Shown: positions 17,491 to 27,809 of the stretch, piece by piece
How positions within the stretch are numbered: position 1 is the first letter of the stretch
Layout: each line of letters begins with the position of its first letter
DNA from: Planococcus sp. CPCC 101016
Lineage (GTDB): Bacteria; Bacillota; Bacilli; Bacillales_A; Planococcaceae
Length of the DNA: 64,000 nucleotides
Direction of reading: 5' to 3'
Assembly: GCF_007859295.1 (NCBI RefSeq)
Contig: NZ_VOHB01000002.1
Coordinates: 1,489,624-1,553,623 of the forward strand
Position numbers and translations under genes: made by a program
The notes under the pieces: generated by a model
Database searches by the model: none
What the model saw: the letters and a program-made list of their open reading frames with translations, nothing else
Told to the model about the DNA's origin: nothing

Positions 17491-19050
17491 ATGGGTATTA
17501 ATGAGTTCATCTTCGCTTTGCTTGGTATCATCGTCGGTGTAGTTGTTGGTTATTTTGCATTGAAAAAAGCAAACGATTCCAATATTGCAGGCGCTAAAAA
17601 CTCTGCGGAGCAAATAGTCGAAGATGCGAAACGAGAAGCTGAAGCGCTGAAAAAAGAAGCCTTATTGGAAGCGAAAGACGAAAATCATAAATTGCGTACT
17701 GAAACAGAATCTGAAATTCGGGAACGCCGATCTGAACTACAAAGACAAGAGAATCGGTTGTTGCAGAGAGAAGAAAATTTAGATCGCAAGGATGATGCAT
17801 TAAACAAAAGAGAAGCGGGTCTGGAACGTAAAGACGAAGCGCTCGCAGAAAAACAACAGCATATTGAACAGATGGAGAGCAAAGCTGAGGAGTTAGTCCG
17901 ACAGCAACAGTCCGAAATGGAACGCATTTCATCTTTGACACGCGAAGAAGCGAAATCAATCATCCTGCAGGATGTTGAAAAAGAACTTTCAACGGACATT
18001 GCCGTAATGATGAAAGAATCCGAATCACGCGCGAAAGAAGAATCGGACAAAAAAGCGAAAAACATCTTGTCGTTGGCGATGCAGCGTTTTGCTGCAGATC
18101 ATGTGGCGGAAACTACTGTATCAGTAGTCAATCTGCCTAACGACGAAATGAAAGGCCGTATCATTGGGCGTGAAGGACGTAATATCCGAACGCTTGAAAC
18201 TTTGACAGGCATTGATTTAATTATCGATGATACGCCAGAAGCGGTTATACTATCAGGGTTTGATCCAATTCGCCGTGAAACAGCACGATTGGCTCTTGAA
18301 AAACTGGTATCCGATGGCCGCATCCATCCTGCCCGCATCGAAGAAATGGTTGAAAAGTCAAGACGTGAAGTGGATGAACAAATTCGTGAAATTGGTGAAC
18401 AAACCACATTTGACGTAGGTGTACATAACCTGCACCCTGACTTGATCAAAATTCTTGGACGCCTCCGCTACCGTACAAGCTATGGACAAAATGTACTGAA
18501 ACACTCTGTGGAAGTTGCATTCCTGTCAGGCTTGATGGCAGCGGAACTTGGAGAAGATGTGACACTGGCCCGACGTGCTGGCCTTCTGCATGATATCGGT
18601 AAAGCGATTGATCATGAAGTGGAAGGAAGCCACGTGGAAATCGGCGTGGAACTCGGAACCAAGTACAAGGAACACCCGGTTGTCATCAACAGTATTGCTT
18701 CTCACCACGGTGACACAGAAGCGACATCGATCATCTCGGTCATTGTTGCAGCAGCGGACGCATTGTCTGCAGCTCGTCCCGGGGCAAGAAGTGAAACACT
18801 GGAAAATTACATCCGCCGCTTAGAAAAACTTGAAGAAATTTCCGAATCGTATGAAGGTGTTGAGAAATCATTCGCCATTCAAGCGGGACGCGAAATTCGC
18901 ATCATGGTTCGTCCTGAACAAATCGATGATATGACGGCCCATCGTCTGGCTCGCGATATTCGGAAACGGATTGAAGAAGAGCTGGATTATCCAGGACATA
19001 TCAAAGTGACGGTTATCAGAGAAACCAGAGCAGTTGAATACGCAAAATAA
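17491..19050 (+). CDS. rny: Ribonuclease Y
   Basis: 519-residue membrane-anchored endoribonuclease that initiates mRNA decay. N-terminal transmembrane helix (~4-24), long charged coiled coil (~30-200, Glu/Lys/Arg-rich), KH RNA-binding domain ([15 protein letters not shown], ~215-270), and an HD phosphohydrolase domain with the catalytic HDIGKAID (~368). Ribosome site GAGGAGGTG. Its accessory factor RicA is encoded three genes downstream. In B. subtilis pbpX lies between recA and rny; here that interval holds only repeat R2 and regulatory sites. Confidence 0.97.
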   Translation: MGINEFIFALLGIIVGVVVGYFALKKANDSNIAGAKNSAEQIVEDAKREAEALKKEALLEAKDENHKLRTETESEIRERRSELQRQENRLLQREENLDRKDDALNKREAGLERKDEALAEKQQHIEQMESKAEELVRQQQSEMERISSLTREEAKSIILQDVEKELSTDIAVMMKESESRAKEESDKKAKNILSLAMQRFAADHVAETTVSVVNLPNDEMKGRIIGREGRNIRTLETLTGIDLIIDDTPEAVILSGFDPIRRETARLALEKLVSDGRIHPARIEEMVEKSRREVDEQIREIGEQTTFDVGVHNLHPDLIKILGRLRYRTSYGQNVLKHSVEVAFLSGLMAAELGEDVTLARRAGLLHDIGKAIDHEVEGSHVEIGVELGTKYKEHPVVINSIASHHGDTEATSIISVIVAAADALSAARPGARSETLENYIRRLEKLEEISESYEGVEKSFAIQAGREIRIMVRPEQIDDMTAHRLARDIRKRIEEELDYPGHIKVTVIRETRAVEYAK

Positions 19051-19057
19051 TAAGGGT

Positions 19058-19094
19058 AAGGCTTCGATGAATGTCTATTCAAAGAAGCCTTTTT
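19058..19094 (+). terminator. Terminator after rny
   Basis: AAGGCTTC (19058-19065) pairs with GAAGCCTT (19084-19091) with an 18-nt loop and following T-run. The large loop makes it weaker than most here. Confidence 0.6.
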
Positions 19095-19115
19095 CTTATG
19101 GAAAAAGGTGAGTTT

Positions 19116-19913
19116 ATGAAAATTTTATTTATTGGAGATATAGTAGGATCAATCGGCAGAGATGCATTGGAATCGTATTTGCCTAGATTGAAAAGAAAAT
19201 ATTCACCGGATGTCATTATTGCCAACGGTGAAAATGCAGCAGCAGGACGCGGCATCACCAAAGCCATTTATCAGGATCTTTTGTTTATGGGCGTGGATAT
19301 GGTGACAATGGGCAACCACACATGGGACCAGAAAGAAATTTTTGATTTTATTGATGAAGTCGATTATTTGATCCGCCCTGCGAATTTCTCGGAAGAAGCT
19401 CCAGGTCGTGGTATGGCAACTGTAACTAAAAATGGCCAGACTTTGTCTGTCATCAATTTGCATGGCCGTGTTTTCCTGCCGCCGCATGAAGACCCGTTTC
19501 AAAAGGCTGATGAGCTTATAGCGGAAGCCAAAGCGGTTTCTCCCCTAGTGTTTGTCGATTTCCATGCAGAAGCAACCAGTGAAAAAATTGCGATGGGCTG
19601 GCATTTGGACGGCCGCGCTTCTGTTGTAGTCGGAACGCATACGCATGTTCAGACTGCGGATGCGCGTATTTTGCCAGGCGGAACTGCATATATCTCGGAC
19701 GTTGGGATGACCGGGCCATATGATGAAATATTGGGTATGAATAAAGATGCGGTACTGTACCGTTTCAAAACGAATATGCCGACGCGTTTTGAGGTACCGA
19801 AACGTGGACGATCTGTAGTCAGTGGATTTTTCACAGAAGTGGACGACCAAACGGGCAAAGCGACAGCTTACGAGCGGGTTTATATCAATGAAGATTATCC
19901 ATTTCAAGGCTAA
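19116..19913 (+). CDS. ymdB: YmdB-family metallophosphoesterase (2',3'-cyclic phosphodiesterase)
   Basis: About 265 residues. Calcineurin-like motifs are present: GDIVGSIGR near the N-terminus, NGENAAAGRG, GNHTWD and a C-terminal VVGTHTHVQTAD, the set seen in YmdB, a dinuclear metal phosphodiesterase affecting multicellular behaviour in B. subtilis. ATG 19116 has AAAAAGGTGAG before it; the upstream TTG/ATG frame crosses the rny terminator. The spoVS gene that follows in B. subtilis is missing: only ~100 bp separate this gene from miaB. Confidence 0.9.
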   Translation: MKILFIGDIVGSIGRDALESYLPRLKRKYSPDVIIANGENAAAGRGITKAIYQDLLFMGVDMVTMGNHTWDQKEIFDFIDEVDYLIRPANFSEEAPGRGMATVTKNGQTLSVINLHGRVFLPPHEDPFQKADELIAEAKAVSPLVFVDFHAEATSEKIAMGWHLDGRASVVVGTHTHVQTADARILPGGTAYISDVGMTGPYDEILGMNKDAVLYRFKTNMPTRFEVPKRGRSVVSGFFTEVDDQTGKATAYERVYINEDYPFQG

Positions 19914-19957
19914 ACTTCCGGCTTCTTGACGAAACTCCGACAATTGGTGCAGACGTC

Positions 19958-19987
19958 TTGTAGAAATCATCTGAATTTCAGTATAAT
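19958..19987 (+). promoter_or_regulatory. Probable miaB promoter
   Basis: TTGTAG (19958-19963), N18, TATAAT (19982-19987). The -10 is perfect, the -35 is moderate. Confidence 0.55.
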
Positions 19988-20014
19988 AAGGTATCGGTTG
20001 AAAGGGGTTTTTTC

Positions 20015-21559
20015 ATGAACGAAGAACAGCGATTGCAGTCAACTGGCGCAGCGGTGCCTTTCTCAGAAAAAAAGCCTGAAAAAGATTACAGCCAATATTT
20101 TCAGAGCGTCTATACACCTCCTTCCTTGAAGGATGCCAAAAAACGAGGCAAAGAAGCCGTCTCTTACTTTAATGACTTTAAGATTGATCCCCGTTTTGAA
20201 AAGATGGGCGATGGCCGAAAATTCTTCATCCGCACATTCGGCTGCCAAATGAATGAACATGACACAGAAGTAATCGCTGGAATTCTTATGCAGCTTGGCT
20301 ATGAATCCACTGATTTAGTCAAAGAAGCTGATGTAGTTTTATTGAACACTTGTGCAATCCGTGAAAACGCTGAAAACAAAGTGTTTGGCGAACTTGGCCA
20401 TTACAAGCTGTTAAAGCGCGAAAATCCTGGTTTGCTGATTGGCGTCTGCGGCTGCATGTCGCAGGAAGAATCGGTGGTCAATAAAATCCTGAAAACCTAC
20501 GATCAAGTGGATATGATTTTTGGCACTCATAATATCCATCGACTGCCGGAGATTTTAAATGAAGCTTATTTATCGAAGGAACTGGTCATTGATGTTTGGT
20601 CTAAAGAAGGCGATGTTATTGAGAATCTGCCAAAAGTACGCAAGGGCAGCATCAAAGCCTGGGTGAATATTATGTACGGCTGTGACAAGTTCTGTACGTA
20701 TTGCATTGTCCCTTATACGCGGGGCAAAGAGCGTTCACGCCGGCCCGAAGAGATTATACAGGAAGTACGCCAACTGGCAGCACAAGGCTATAAGGAAGTG
20801 ACGCTTCTCGGTCAGAACGTCAATGCCTATGGCAAAGACTTTGATGACATCACGTACCGTTTAGGTGATTTGATGGAGGAACTGCGGAAAATCGACATTC
20901 CGCGCATCCGGTTTACCACCAGCCATCCACGAGATTTTGATGATCATTTAATTAGCGTGCTCGCGCAAGGCGGAAACCTTGTCGACCATATCCATTTACC
21001 TGTACAATCAGGTTCGACAGCAATGTTGAAAATCATGGCGCGGAAGTATACACGAGAGCATTACATTGAGCTTGTCCGGAAAATCAGGCAAGCAATTCCG
21101 AATGTTTCCTTGACGACGGACATTATTGTCGGCTTTCCAAATGAGACCGATGAACAGTTTGAAGAAACGCTGTCTTTGTTCAAGGAAATCGGTTATGAGA
21201 TGGCTTTCACGTATATCTATTCTCCGCGAGAAGGTACGCCGGCAGCCAAAATAGAAGATAACGTGCCTATGGCCGTCAAGAAAGAGCGGCTTCAGCGTTT
21301 GAATGCCGTGGTCAATGAATATGCTGCTGCAGCAATGCAAGCCTATAAAGGCAAAACTGTCGAAGTACTTGTTGAAGGGGAAAGCAAGAAGAACCCGGAT
21401 GTCTTATCAGGCCATACGCCTAAAAATAAACTCGTCAATTTTGTTGGTCCGAGAAACTTGATCGGCAAGATTGTCCAAGTCAGAATCACTGAAACTAAAA
21501 CATGGTCTTTGAACGGTGAACTTATAGAAGTCGTATCAGGCCAAGAAATGGGTGTCTAA
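20015..21559 (+). CDS. miaB: tRNA-2-methylthio-N6-dimethylallyladenosine synthase MiaB
   Basis: 514-residue radical-SAM methylthiotransferase that adds a methylthio group to i6A37 of tRNAs, acting after MiaA (encoded at 27.8 kb). The UPF0004 domain (~66-190; Cys in [18 protein letters not shown] and GCMSQE) binds the auxiliary cluster, the radical-SAM cluster is CDKFCTYC at ~223-230, and a C-terminal TRAM domain (from ~440) binds RNA. Bacilli have an N-terminal extension like the ~65 residues seen here. Ribosome site GAAAGGGG. Confidence 0.96.
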   Translation: MNEEQRLQSTGAAVPFSEKKPEKDYSQYFQSVYTPPSLKDAKKRGKEAVSYFNDFKIDPRFEKMGDGRKFFIRTFGCQMNEHDTEVIAGILMQLGYESTDLVKEADVVLLNTCAIRENAENKVFGELGHYKLLKRENPGLLIGVCGCMSQEESVVNKILKTYDQVDMIFGTHNIHRLPEILNEAYLSKELVIDVWSKEGDVIENLPKVRKGSIKAWVNIMYGCDKFCTYCIVPYTRGKERSRRPEEIIQEVRQLAAQGYKEVTLLGQNVNAYGKDFDDITYRLGDLMEELRKIDIPRIRFTTSHPRDFDDHLISVLAQGGNLVDHIHLPVQSGSTAMLKIMARKYTREHYIELVRKIRQAIPNVSLTTDIIVGFPNETDEQFEETLSLFKEIGYEMAFTYIYSPREGTPAAKIEDNVPMAVKKERLQRLNAVVNEYAAAAMQAYKGKTVEVLVEGESKKNPDVLSGHTPKNKLVNFVGPRNLIGKIVQVRITETKTWSLNGELIEVVSGQEMGV

Positions 21560-21561
21560 AA

Positions 21562-21990
21562 ATGACGTATACAAAACAGGAAATCGTCGCAAAAGCGCGC
21601 GAAGTAGCAGATATGATTGCAGCAACAGAAGAAGTGGATTTCTTTAAACGTGCAGAAGCACAAATTAACGAAAATCAGCAAATTCGCGAAAAAATCGCCA
21701 GCCTGAAAAGTTTGCAGAAACAAGCAGTCAACTTCCAGGCATACGGCAAAGAACGTGCGCTGACATTGATTGAAGGCAAAATCGCCAAAATCGAAGAAGA
21801 AATTGATGCTGTACCGATTGTCCAGGAATTCAAACAATCCCAAAGCGACGTCAATTCTTTATTGCAGATGGTTTCAACAGCCATCGCGAACCAAGTAACC
21901 AACAACATCATCACTGAAACAGGCGGCGACTTGCTTCGCGGCGAAACCGGTTCAAAAGTCCGCAACGACACACCAGGAAGCTGCGATTAA
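21562..21990 (+). CDS. ricA: RicA/YmcA, RNase Y specificity factor
   Basis: 142-residue mostly helical protein of the YlbF/YmcA family. It joins RicF and RicT in the Y-complex that redirects RNase Y and affects competence and biofilm formation. The C-terminal Cys in TPGSCD is the conserved residue implicated in iron-sulfur binding. Starts two bases after the miaB stop with no strong ribosome site, so translation is probably coupled to miaB. In B. subtilis cotE follows; here repeat R3 occupies that place. Confidence 0.9.
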   Translation: MTYTKQEIVAKAREVADMIAATEEVDFFKRAEAQINENQQIREKIASLKSLQKQAVNFQAYGKERALTLIEGKIAKIEEEIDAVPIVQEFKQSQSDVNSLLQMVSTAIANQVTNNIITETGGDLLRGETGSKVRNDTPGSCD

Positions 21991-21993
21991 TAA

Positions 21994-22079
21994 GAAAAGC
22001 GGAGGTGCCCATGTAGCTTCGACAGGCTTAAGACTCCGAGAAGCTGGGCACCGGAGTCTGGACAAAGAAAAGCGGAAGC
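21994..22079 (-). repeat. Interspersed repeat copy R3b (short form, hairpin deleted)
   Basis: On the minus strand this copy keeps both repeat ends (GAAAAGCGGA on the plus strand at 21994 and at 22067) but they are 73 bp apart instead of 122, because the central hairpin is missing. It is immediately adjacent to the end of copy R3a, sharing the boundary sequence. Confidence 0.7.
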
Positions 22080-22312
22080 GATCGTCTAGACCCGACAGGC
22101 AAGAGGTGGCTCAAAGCCAGTTTGAGCCACCTCTTTGCGACGAAGCACAAAGTGCTGCAACGCTCTTCATGTTTCGAAGCTAGCGTAGCGATGCAGAAAC
22201 AGGAGCAATAGGGTTTAGATAATCTATCGAAGTGGCGCTCTTTGCCACACAGCTGCGATGGCTTATGAACCGAAGAGCTTGGGCGCTGCAGCTAGGCAAA
22301 CAAAAGCAGAAA
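22067..22312 (-). repeat. Interspersed repeat copy R3a, interrupted
   Basis: Read on the minus strand, the left half of the unit (from ~22312) runs through the inner hairpin (plus strand GTGGC 22232-22236, loop GCTCTTT, GCCAC 22244-22248). It is then interrupted by about 100-130 bp of other sequence before the normal right end (plus strand 22067-22100). The interruption contains a perfect 15-bp inverted repeat, AAGAGGTGGCTCAAA (22101-22115) and TTTGAGCCACCTCTT (22121-22135), directly abutting the repeat end. The whole 470-bp ricA-mutS gap is explained by R3b, R3a, a terminator and the mutS promoter. Confidence 0.7.
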
Positions 22313-22367
22313 CAACTATAAGTGCTGAATAAAAGCATCAATCCAAAACTTTCCCTTCAGCATTAAA

Positions 22368-22397
22368 CTGAAAGAGCCAAAGCTCTTTCAGTTTTTT
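22368..22397 (+). terminator. Terminator upstream of mutS
   Basis: Perfect 10-bp stem CTGAAAGAGC (22368-22377) / GCTCTTTCAG (22382-22391), loop CAAA, then TTTTTT. Confidence 0.88.
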
Positions 22398-22415
22398 CTT
22401 TTCCGTCTTGATTTT

Positions 22416-22424
22416 TGGTATAAT
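22416..22424 (+). promoter_or_regulatory. mutS extended -10 promoter
   Basis: TGGTATAAT: a perfect TATAAT with an upstream TG. No convincing -35, as expected for an extended -10 promoter. Confidence 0.6.
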
Positions 22425-22460
22425 GGAGAAACGACGAATCGATTTGAAAGAGGTTTTAAA

Positions 22461-24992
22461 ATGGCACCGACACCGATGATGCAACAATATTTTCAAGTAA
22501 AGTCCGAATACTTGGACGCGTTTTTATTTTTCCGCATGGGCGATTTTTATGAGTTATTTTACGACGATGCCATCAACGCATCACAAATTTTGGAAATTAC
22601 GCTGACGAGCCGTGGTGGAACTGGAGATGACCGAATTCCGATGTGCGGTGTTCCCCATCATGCAGCGAAAAATTACATCGATCAATTAATACTGAAAGGC
22701 CATAAGGTGGCAATCTGCGAACAAGTAGAAGATCCGAAAACGGCTAAAGGAGTCGTCAAGCGTGAAGTGGTGCGCCTTGTTACCCCAGGTACGCATACAG
22801 AAGGAAAGAGTGTCGATTCCAAATCGAATGTGTTTTTAGCGGCTGCTGATGAGCTCGCAGACGGTTTTGGATTGTCCTATATCGATATCAGTACGGGAGA
22901 AGCCACAGCGACATACATAATGGGAACGGAGAAAGCGCTGTTGCAGGAATTGCAATCCCTGAATATCCGCGAACTCGTGGTTTCAGAACAGTTATTTGTC
23001 TTGCTGACTGAAGAAGAGCAGGATCTGGTTCTATCCATTGAGACGATGGAAGATGCCTACCCTACAGCGCCAGCGCAAGTAGCTGCTTGCCCGGAAGATC
23101 TCCAGATGAGCTGCCACCGCTTGCTGACTTATATTGCCCGCACGCAAAAGCAATCACTCGACCATATCCAGGCATTTACTTATAAAGAAAACAATCAATT
23201 ACTCAGCATTGATTTTCATTCGAAACGCAATTTGGAATTGCTGCAGTCAATTCGCGGCGCTGAAACGAAAGGGACGCTGCTTTGGCTCTTAGATGAGACT
23301 GTGACAGCAATGGGAAGCCGGAAGTTGAAACAATGGCTGCACCAGCCCCTTGCGAACAAACGGATGATCGAAGAACGCCAGCAAATGGTAGCAGCTTTGA
23401 TCGATCAGTATTTCGTACGTGTAGAGCTTCAAGGGCTGTTGAAGGAAGTTTATGACCTAGAACGGTTATCCGGACGTATTGCCTTTGGCAGTGCCAGTGG
23501 ACGCGACTTGGCGCAGCTTCGGAGTTCCTTGGAGAAAGTGCCGGCACTCATTGAAGAATTAGCCAATTCCGGAAGTCCGGCATTAGTTGAGTTCAGCGGA
23601 AAATTGGACCGGTGTATTGAGGTTTGCGATTTGCTGCAAGCCATTAGTGAAAATCCGCCTTTGTCTTCGAAAGAAGGCGGCGTTATTCGCGATGGATTCC
23701 ATCAGCAATTGGATGAATACCGGGATGCCTCCCGAAACGGCAAAGACTGGATTGCAGAACTTGAACAAAAGGAACGTAAATTAACCGGCATCAAATCCTT
23801 GAAGATCGGCTATAATCGCATATTTGGCTATTATATTGAAATCTCTAAAGCCAATATGCATTTAGCGGATTTGGAGCGGTATGACCGAAAGCAAACCTTG
23901 GCAAACGCCGAACGCTATACGACTCCTGAACTGAAAGAAAAAGAAGCCTTGATCTTAACGGCTGAAGAAGAAAGCTTATCACTCGAATATGATTTGTTCG
24001 TAGCAATCAGAGACGAAGTGAAACAGTATATTTCACGTATTCAACGTTTGTCGTCTTCACTCAGTGGCTTGGATGTCTTTTTAAGTTTTGCCAATGTAGC
24101 GGAAAAATACCGTTTCGTGAAACCGGAGTTTAATGATTCAACCGAAATTTCCATCATCGAAGGGCGCCATCCGGTCGTTGAAAAAATGCTCAACAAGCAG
24201 CATTATGTACCAAATGACTGTGTGTTGGCAGAAGACAAGAACATGCTGTTGATTACGGGGCCGAATATGTCGGGTAAAAGTACGTATATGCGGCAAGTTG
24301 CGTTGACAATCGTACTAGCGCAAATCGGCAGTTACGTACCTGCTGAATCAGCTAATCTGCCGATTGTCGATCAAATATTCACGAGGATCGGAGCAGCGGA
24401 TGACTTGGTCTCGGGACAAAGTACCTTCATGGTCGAGATGCTCGAGTCGCAATATGCGATTACCCATGCCACGAAGAACAGCTTATTGCTGTTTGACGAA
24501 ATTGGACGCGGCACCTCGACGTACGACGGCATGGCACTTGCCCAGTCAATGATTGAATATATCCATAGGGAAATCGGTGCCAATACACTCTTTTCCACCC
24601 ATTATCATGAATTGACGGCATTGGAAAATTCACTTGAAAAGCTGCACAATGTCCATGTGGCAGCAATGGAACAATCGGGCAAAGTGGTATTTCTCCACAA
24701 AGTAAAAAAAGGGCCAGCAGACAAAAGTTACGGGATTCATGTGGCCGAACTGGCTAATTTGCCGGAACCGATATTGGCACGTGCCCGTGAGTTGCTGAAA
24801 ACCTTTGAAGAAGATAAAAAGCAACAGCCAAAAACAATTGAGCAATTATCGTTTTTTGACGATGCAGATGCCGAAAAAGATGAAATCCTGCAGACCATCA
24901 AAGACGTTCAAGTATCTACAATGACGCCGCTTCAAGCGCTGCAAATGCTGAATGATTTGCAGCAGAAGTTGACGGACAAAGTTAATCAGTAA
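22461..24992 (+). CDS. mutS: DNA mismatch repair protein MutS
   Basis: 843-residue mismatch sensor ATPase. The N-terminal mismatch-binding motif is FYELF (in MGDFYELFYDDA), followed by connector, lever and clamp domains; Walker A GPNMSGKS is at ~600-607, with LLFDEIGRGTSTYDG (Walker B/D-loop) and FSTHYHEL thereafter. The tail ending QALQMLNDLQQKLTDKVNQ matches the beta-clamp/dimerisation tail of Bacillus MutS. Followed 11 bp later by mutL, so the pair forms an operon. Confidence 0.97.
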   Translation: MAPTPMMQQYFQVKSEYLDAFLFFRMGDFYELFYDDAINASQILEITLTSRGGTGDDRIPMCGVPHHAAKNYIDQLILKGHKVAICEQVEDPKTAKGVVKREVVRLVTPGTHTEGKSVDSKSNVFLAAADELADGFGLSYIDISTGEATATYIMGTEKALLQELQSLNIRELVVSEQLFVLLTEEEQDLVLSIETMEDAYPTAPAQVAACPEDLQMSCHRLLTYIARTQKQSLDHIQAFTYKENNQLLSIDFHSKRNLELLQSIRGAETKGTLLWLLDETVTAMGSRKLKQWLHQPLANKRMIEERQQMVAALIDQYFVRVELQGLLKEVYDLERLSGRIAFGSASGRDLAQLRSSLEKVPALIEELANSGSPALVEFSGKLDRCIEVCDLLQAISENPPLSSKEGGVIRDGFHQQLDEYRDASRNGKDWIAELEQKERKLTGIKSLKIGYNRIFGYYIEISKANMHLADLERYDRKQTLANAERYTTPELKEKEALILTAEEESLSLEYDLFVAIRDEVKQYISRIQRLSSSLSGLDVFLSFANVAEKYRFVKPEFNDSTEISIIEGRHPVVEKMLNKQHYVPNDCVLAEDKNMLLITGPNMSGKSTYMRQVALTIVLAQIGSYVPAESANLPIVDQIFTRIGAADDLVSGQSTFMVEMLESQYAITHATKNSLLLFDEIGRGTSTYDGMALAQSMIEYIHREIGANTLFSTHYHELTALENSLEKLHNVHVAAMEQSGKVVFLHKVKKGPADKSYGIHVAELANLPEPILARARELLKTFEEDKKQQPKTIEQLSFFDDADAEKDEILQTIKDVQVSTMTPLQALQMLNDLQQKLTDKVNQ

Positions 24993-25003
24993 GGAGTGAG
25001 ACC

Positions 25004-26818
25004 ATGGGCATCATTCGATTGATGGACGAACCTCTATCCAATAAAATAGCCGCTGGTGAAGTAGTAGAACGTCCAACTTCGGTCGTCAAGGAATTGGTGG
25101 AAAACGCTATCGATGCCGGCAGCACTGCTGTTGAAGTAATACTGATCGAAGCTGGACTGACATCCATTCAAATCATCGACAATGGTGCTGGAATGGATGC
25201 CGACGATGCGTTGCTATCGTTTTCCCGTCACGCCACTAGCAAAATAGCTAATGAACACGATTTATTCCGGATCCGGACGCTTGGATTCCGTGGAGAAGCA
25301 CTGGCCAGTATAGCCTCGGTATCTAAAGTAACCTTGCATACATCAAACGGTACGAGTGGAACCTTTGTGCAGATGGAAGGCGGTCGTTTAACCGAACACC
25401 GTGCCGGTTCCTTAAGAAAAGGAACGGATATCAAAATCGACCAACTATTTTTCAATACCCCTGCGCGCTTGAAATATATGAAAACGCTGCAGACAGAATT
25501 GGGCCATACGATTGATTTATTGAACCGGTTTGCATTGAGCTATCCGGGCATCGCTTTTAAACTGACACATGACGGCAGAACCATTCTGCAAACCTCAGGC
25601 AGCGGGGAGATTAAACGCGTCCTTGCAGATATTTACGGGGTGGCGATCGCCAAAAAAATGATTCCGTTCGAAGGGCATTCGCATGATTACAAAGTGTCTG
25701 GCTTTGCTTCGCTTCCTGAAATCACCCGTGCCAATAAAAACTACATTTCCTTGTTCGTCAATGGCCGGTGGGTTAAGCATTACGCCATTGCCAACACGGT
25801 CCATAAGGCATACCATACTTTTTTGCCGCTCGAGCGGCAGCCGATCGTCGTTTTAAATATTGAAGGCGATCCTTACTTGACGGATGTCAATGTCCATCCG
25901 TCTAAGCAGCAAATCCGTCTGAGCAAAGAAAAAGAATTAATGGACTTGATTCATGAGACGATTCGGCGAACCATCAGTGCGGCCGTTCGTGCACCAATTA
26001 TCGAAAAGCCGAAACCAATCAAACAGGCGCCGACTAAGCAATTGGATCTTTGGAAAAGCTCATTTACTGTCCACGAGCCCAAGCAGCCAATGCCCGAACA
26101 ACCGGAGGTAGTAGAAGAGCCTGAATTGCCGCTGGAAAAAGAAGTTGAATTTGTTCAGCAGGACCCGGACCCGGTGCCGTTTGAAGAAGCGCAGCCGACT
26201 AGTGCAGAGCCTGAAGAAGACGACAGCCCTCAATTTCCCGAACTGGAAGTAGTGGGCCAAATCCATGGCACCTACATCGTGGCACAGAGCAACGATGGGT
26301 TTTACTTGATTGATCAGCATGCTGCACAAGAGCGTATCAAATACGAATATTTCCGGGAAAAAGTGGGGGATATCGACAGCAATGAACGGCAGTCGTTGTT
26401 ATTGCCGTTGACTTTTCATTACAGTCGCGACGAAGCGCTGCGCTTAAAAGATAATTTGAGTACTTTATCTGACAGTGGCGTGTTTCTTGAAGAATTTGGG
26501 GATACTTCATTTATCGTCCGTGAATACCCAACGTGGTTTCCAAAAGGCTTTGAACAGGAAATTATTGAAGAGTTGATTGAACAGGTGCTGACTGAACGGA
26601 AAGTGGATGTTAAAAAGTTGCGTGAAGACGCAGCAATTATGATGAGTTGCAAGCGGTCCATCAAAGCCAATCATTTTCTGCAAAAGCATGATATGGAACG
26701 GCTGCTGACGGATCTGAAAGGAGCGGAACAGCCATTTACCTGTCCGCATGGCCGTCCGGTCATCATTCACTTTAAGACCTATGACGTTGAAAAAATGTTC
26801 AAACGGGTTATGAATTAA
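25004..26818 (+). CDS. mutL: DNA mismatch repair protein MutL (endonuclease type)
   Basis: 604 residues. The GHKL ATPase domain (~1-330) has NAIDAG, DNGAGM and GFRGEAL; a Pro/Glu-rich linker follows (~335-410). The C-terminal domain carries the DQHAAQERIKYE motif and CPHGRPV, the metal-binding nickase residues typical of MutL in bacteria without MutH. It is recruited by MutS and nicks the nascent strand. Ribosome site AAGGAG, 11 bp from mutS. Confidence 0.96.
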   Translation: MGIIRLMDEPLSNKIAAGEVVERPTSVVKELVENAIDAGSTAVEVILIEAGLTSIQIIDNGAGMDADDALLSFSRHATSKIANEHDLFRIRTLGFRGEALASIASVSKVTLHTSNGTSGTFVQMEGGRLTEHRAGSLRKGTDIKIDQLFFNTPARLKYMKTLQTELGHTIDLLNRFALSYPGIAFKLTHDGRTILQTSGSGEIKRVLADIYGVAIAKKMIPFEGHSHDYKVSGFASLPEITRANKNYISLFVNGRWVKHYAIANTVHKAYHTFLPLERQPIVVLNIEGDPYLTDVNVHPSKQQIRLSKEKELMDLIHETIRRTISAAVRAPIIEKPKPIKQAPTKQLDLWKSSFTVHEPKQPMPEQPEVVEEPELPLEKEVEFVQQDPDPVPFEEAQPTSAEPEEDDSPQFPELEVVGQIHGTYIVAQSNDGFYLIDQHAAQERIKYEYFREKVGDIDSNERQSLLLPLTFHYSRDEALRLKDNLSTLSDSGVFLEEFGDTSFIVREYPTWFPKGFEQEIIEELIEQVLTERKVDVKKLREDAAIMMSCKRSIKANHFLQKHDMERLLTDLKGAEQPFTCPHGRPVIIHFKTYDVEKMFKRVMN

Positions 26819-26888
26819 GCTTTAGATGTCTTATCTGGGGTATTAGTAAAGAATAGATACAATGACTTAGTATGGAGGGATGTTGAGA

Positions 26889-27809
26889 ATGCAGGTAACC
26901 AAAGATTATATGCGCGTCTCAGATGGACATGAACTCTATTATGAGCGCTACGAACCGTCAAGCCCAATTGGCCATATCCATCTTATCCATGGAATGGCAG
27001 AACATATCGGACGCTATATGAAATTTGTCGATTATTTGGTTTCCCTGGGTTTTATCGTCTCTGCTCATGATCAGCGGGGCCATGGAAAAACTGCAGAACG
27101 CAACGGAATGTTGGGTTATTTCGCAGATAACGACGGCTTTGAACGAATAGTGGAGGATGCTCGTACAGTCATTAAGGAAGCGCAACAAGTGACCGGCAAT
27201 CTGCCATTGATTTTATTTGGCCACAGCATGGGATCATTTGTTGCTCGCCGTTATATGCAGCTTTACAGCGAAGGCATCAGTCGAGTGGTTTTATCAGGCA
27301 CGGGCGGGGACCCAGGAACTTCTGGCAGACTTGGGTTAGCCCTAGCTATTGCATCTGCCAAAACACAAGGTAAACAGGAAATCAGTAAGACGCTCGGACA
27401 GCTGACTTTTGGCAGCTTCAATAAACCCTTTATGGGAGAAGGCTCCTCCTATGCTTGGCTCACAAGGGATAAAGAGGCGGTTGCTAAATACGAATCCGAC
27501 CCATGGTGTGGTTTTGAATCAACCAACCAATTTTATGTCGACTTATTTTCAGGACTTGCTATTATTAATAAACCCGCAGAAGTCGACAAAATCCGAAAAG
27601 ATTTACCGGTTCTGCTGATTAGCGGAGCGATGGACCCTGTAGGCGATTTCGGCAATGGTGTTTTCAGCTCAGCCAAGCAGTTTAATGACAAAGGGATGAG
27701 CAATGTCAAAGTCTATCTCGCTGAACAGGATCGGCACGAATTGCTCAATGAACTGGATAGCCAGCTTCATTATGAGCTGATTGGGAATTGGATGTGCGGC
27801 AATGATTGA
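26889..27809 (+). CDS. Alpha/beta hydrolase (monoacylglycerol lipase / lysophospholipase-like)
   Basis: About 306 residues. The nucleophile elbow GHSMGS is at ~111-116, oxyanion strand [13 protein letters not shown] near the N-terminus, with probable catalytic Asp in [11 protein letters not shown] and His in [10 protein letters not shown]. The Hydrolase_4 (serine aminopeptidase, S33) family fits monoacylglycerol lipases or lysophospholipases; substrate unknown. ATG 26889 is favoured, nine bases after GGAGGG; ATG 26880 abuts that site. It sits between mutL and miaA and overlaps the miaA start by eight bases, so they are probably co-translated. Confidence 0.8.
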   Translation: MQVTKDYMRVSDGHELYYERYEPSSPIGHIHLIHGMAEHIGRYMKFVDYLVSLGFIVSAHDQRGHGKTAERNGMLGYFADNDGFERIVEDARTVIKEAQQVTGNLPLILFGHSMGSFVARRYMQLYSEGISRVVLSGTGGDPGTSGRLGLALAIASAKTQGKQEISKTLGQLTFGSFNKPFMGEGSSYAWLTRDKEAVAKYESDPWCGFESTNQFYVDLFSGLAIINKPAEVDKIRKDLPVLLISGAMDPVGDFGNGVFSSAKQFNDKGMSNVKVYLAEQDRHELLNELDSQLHYELIGNWMCGND

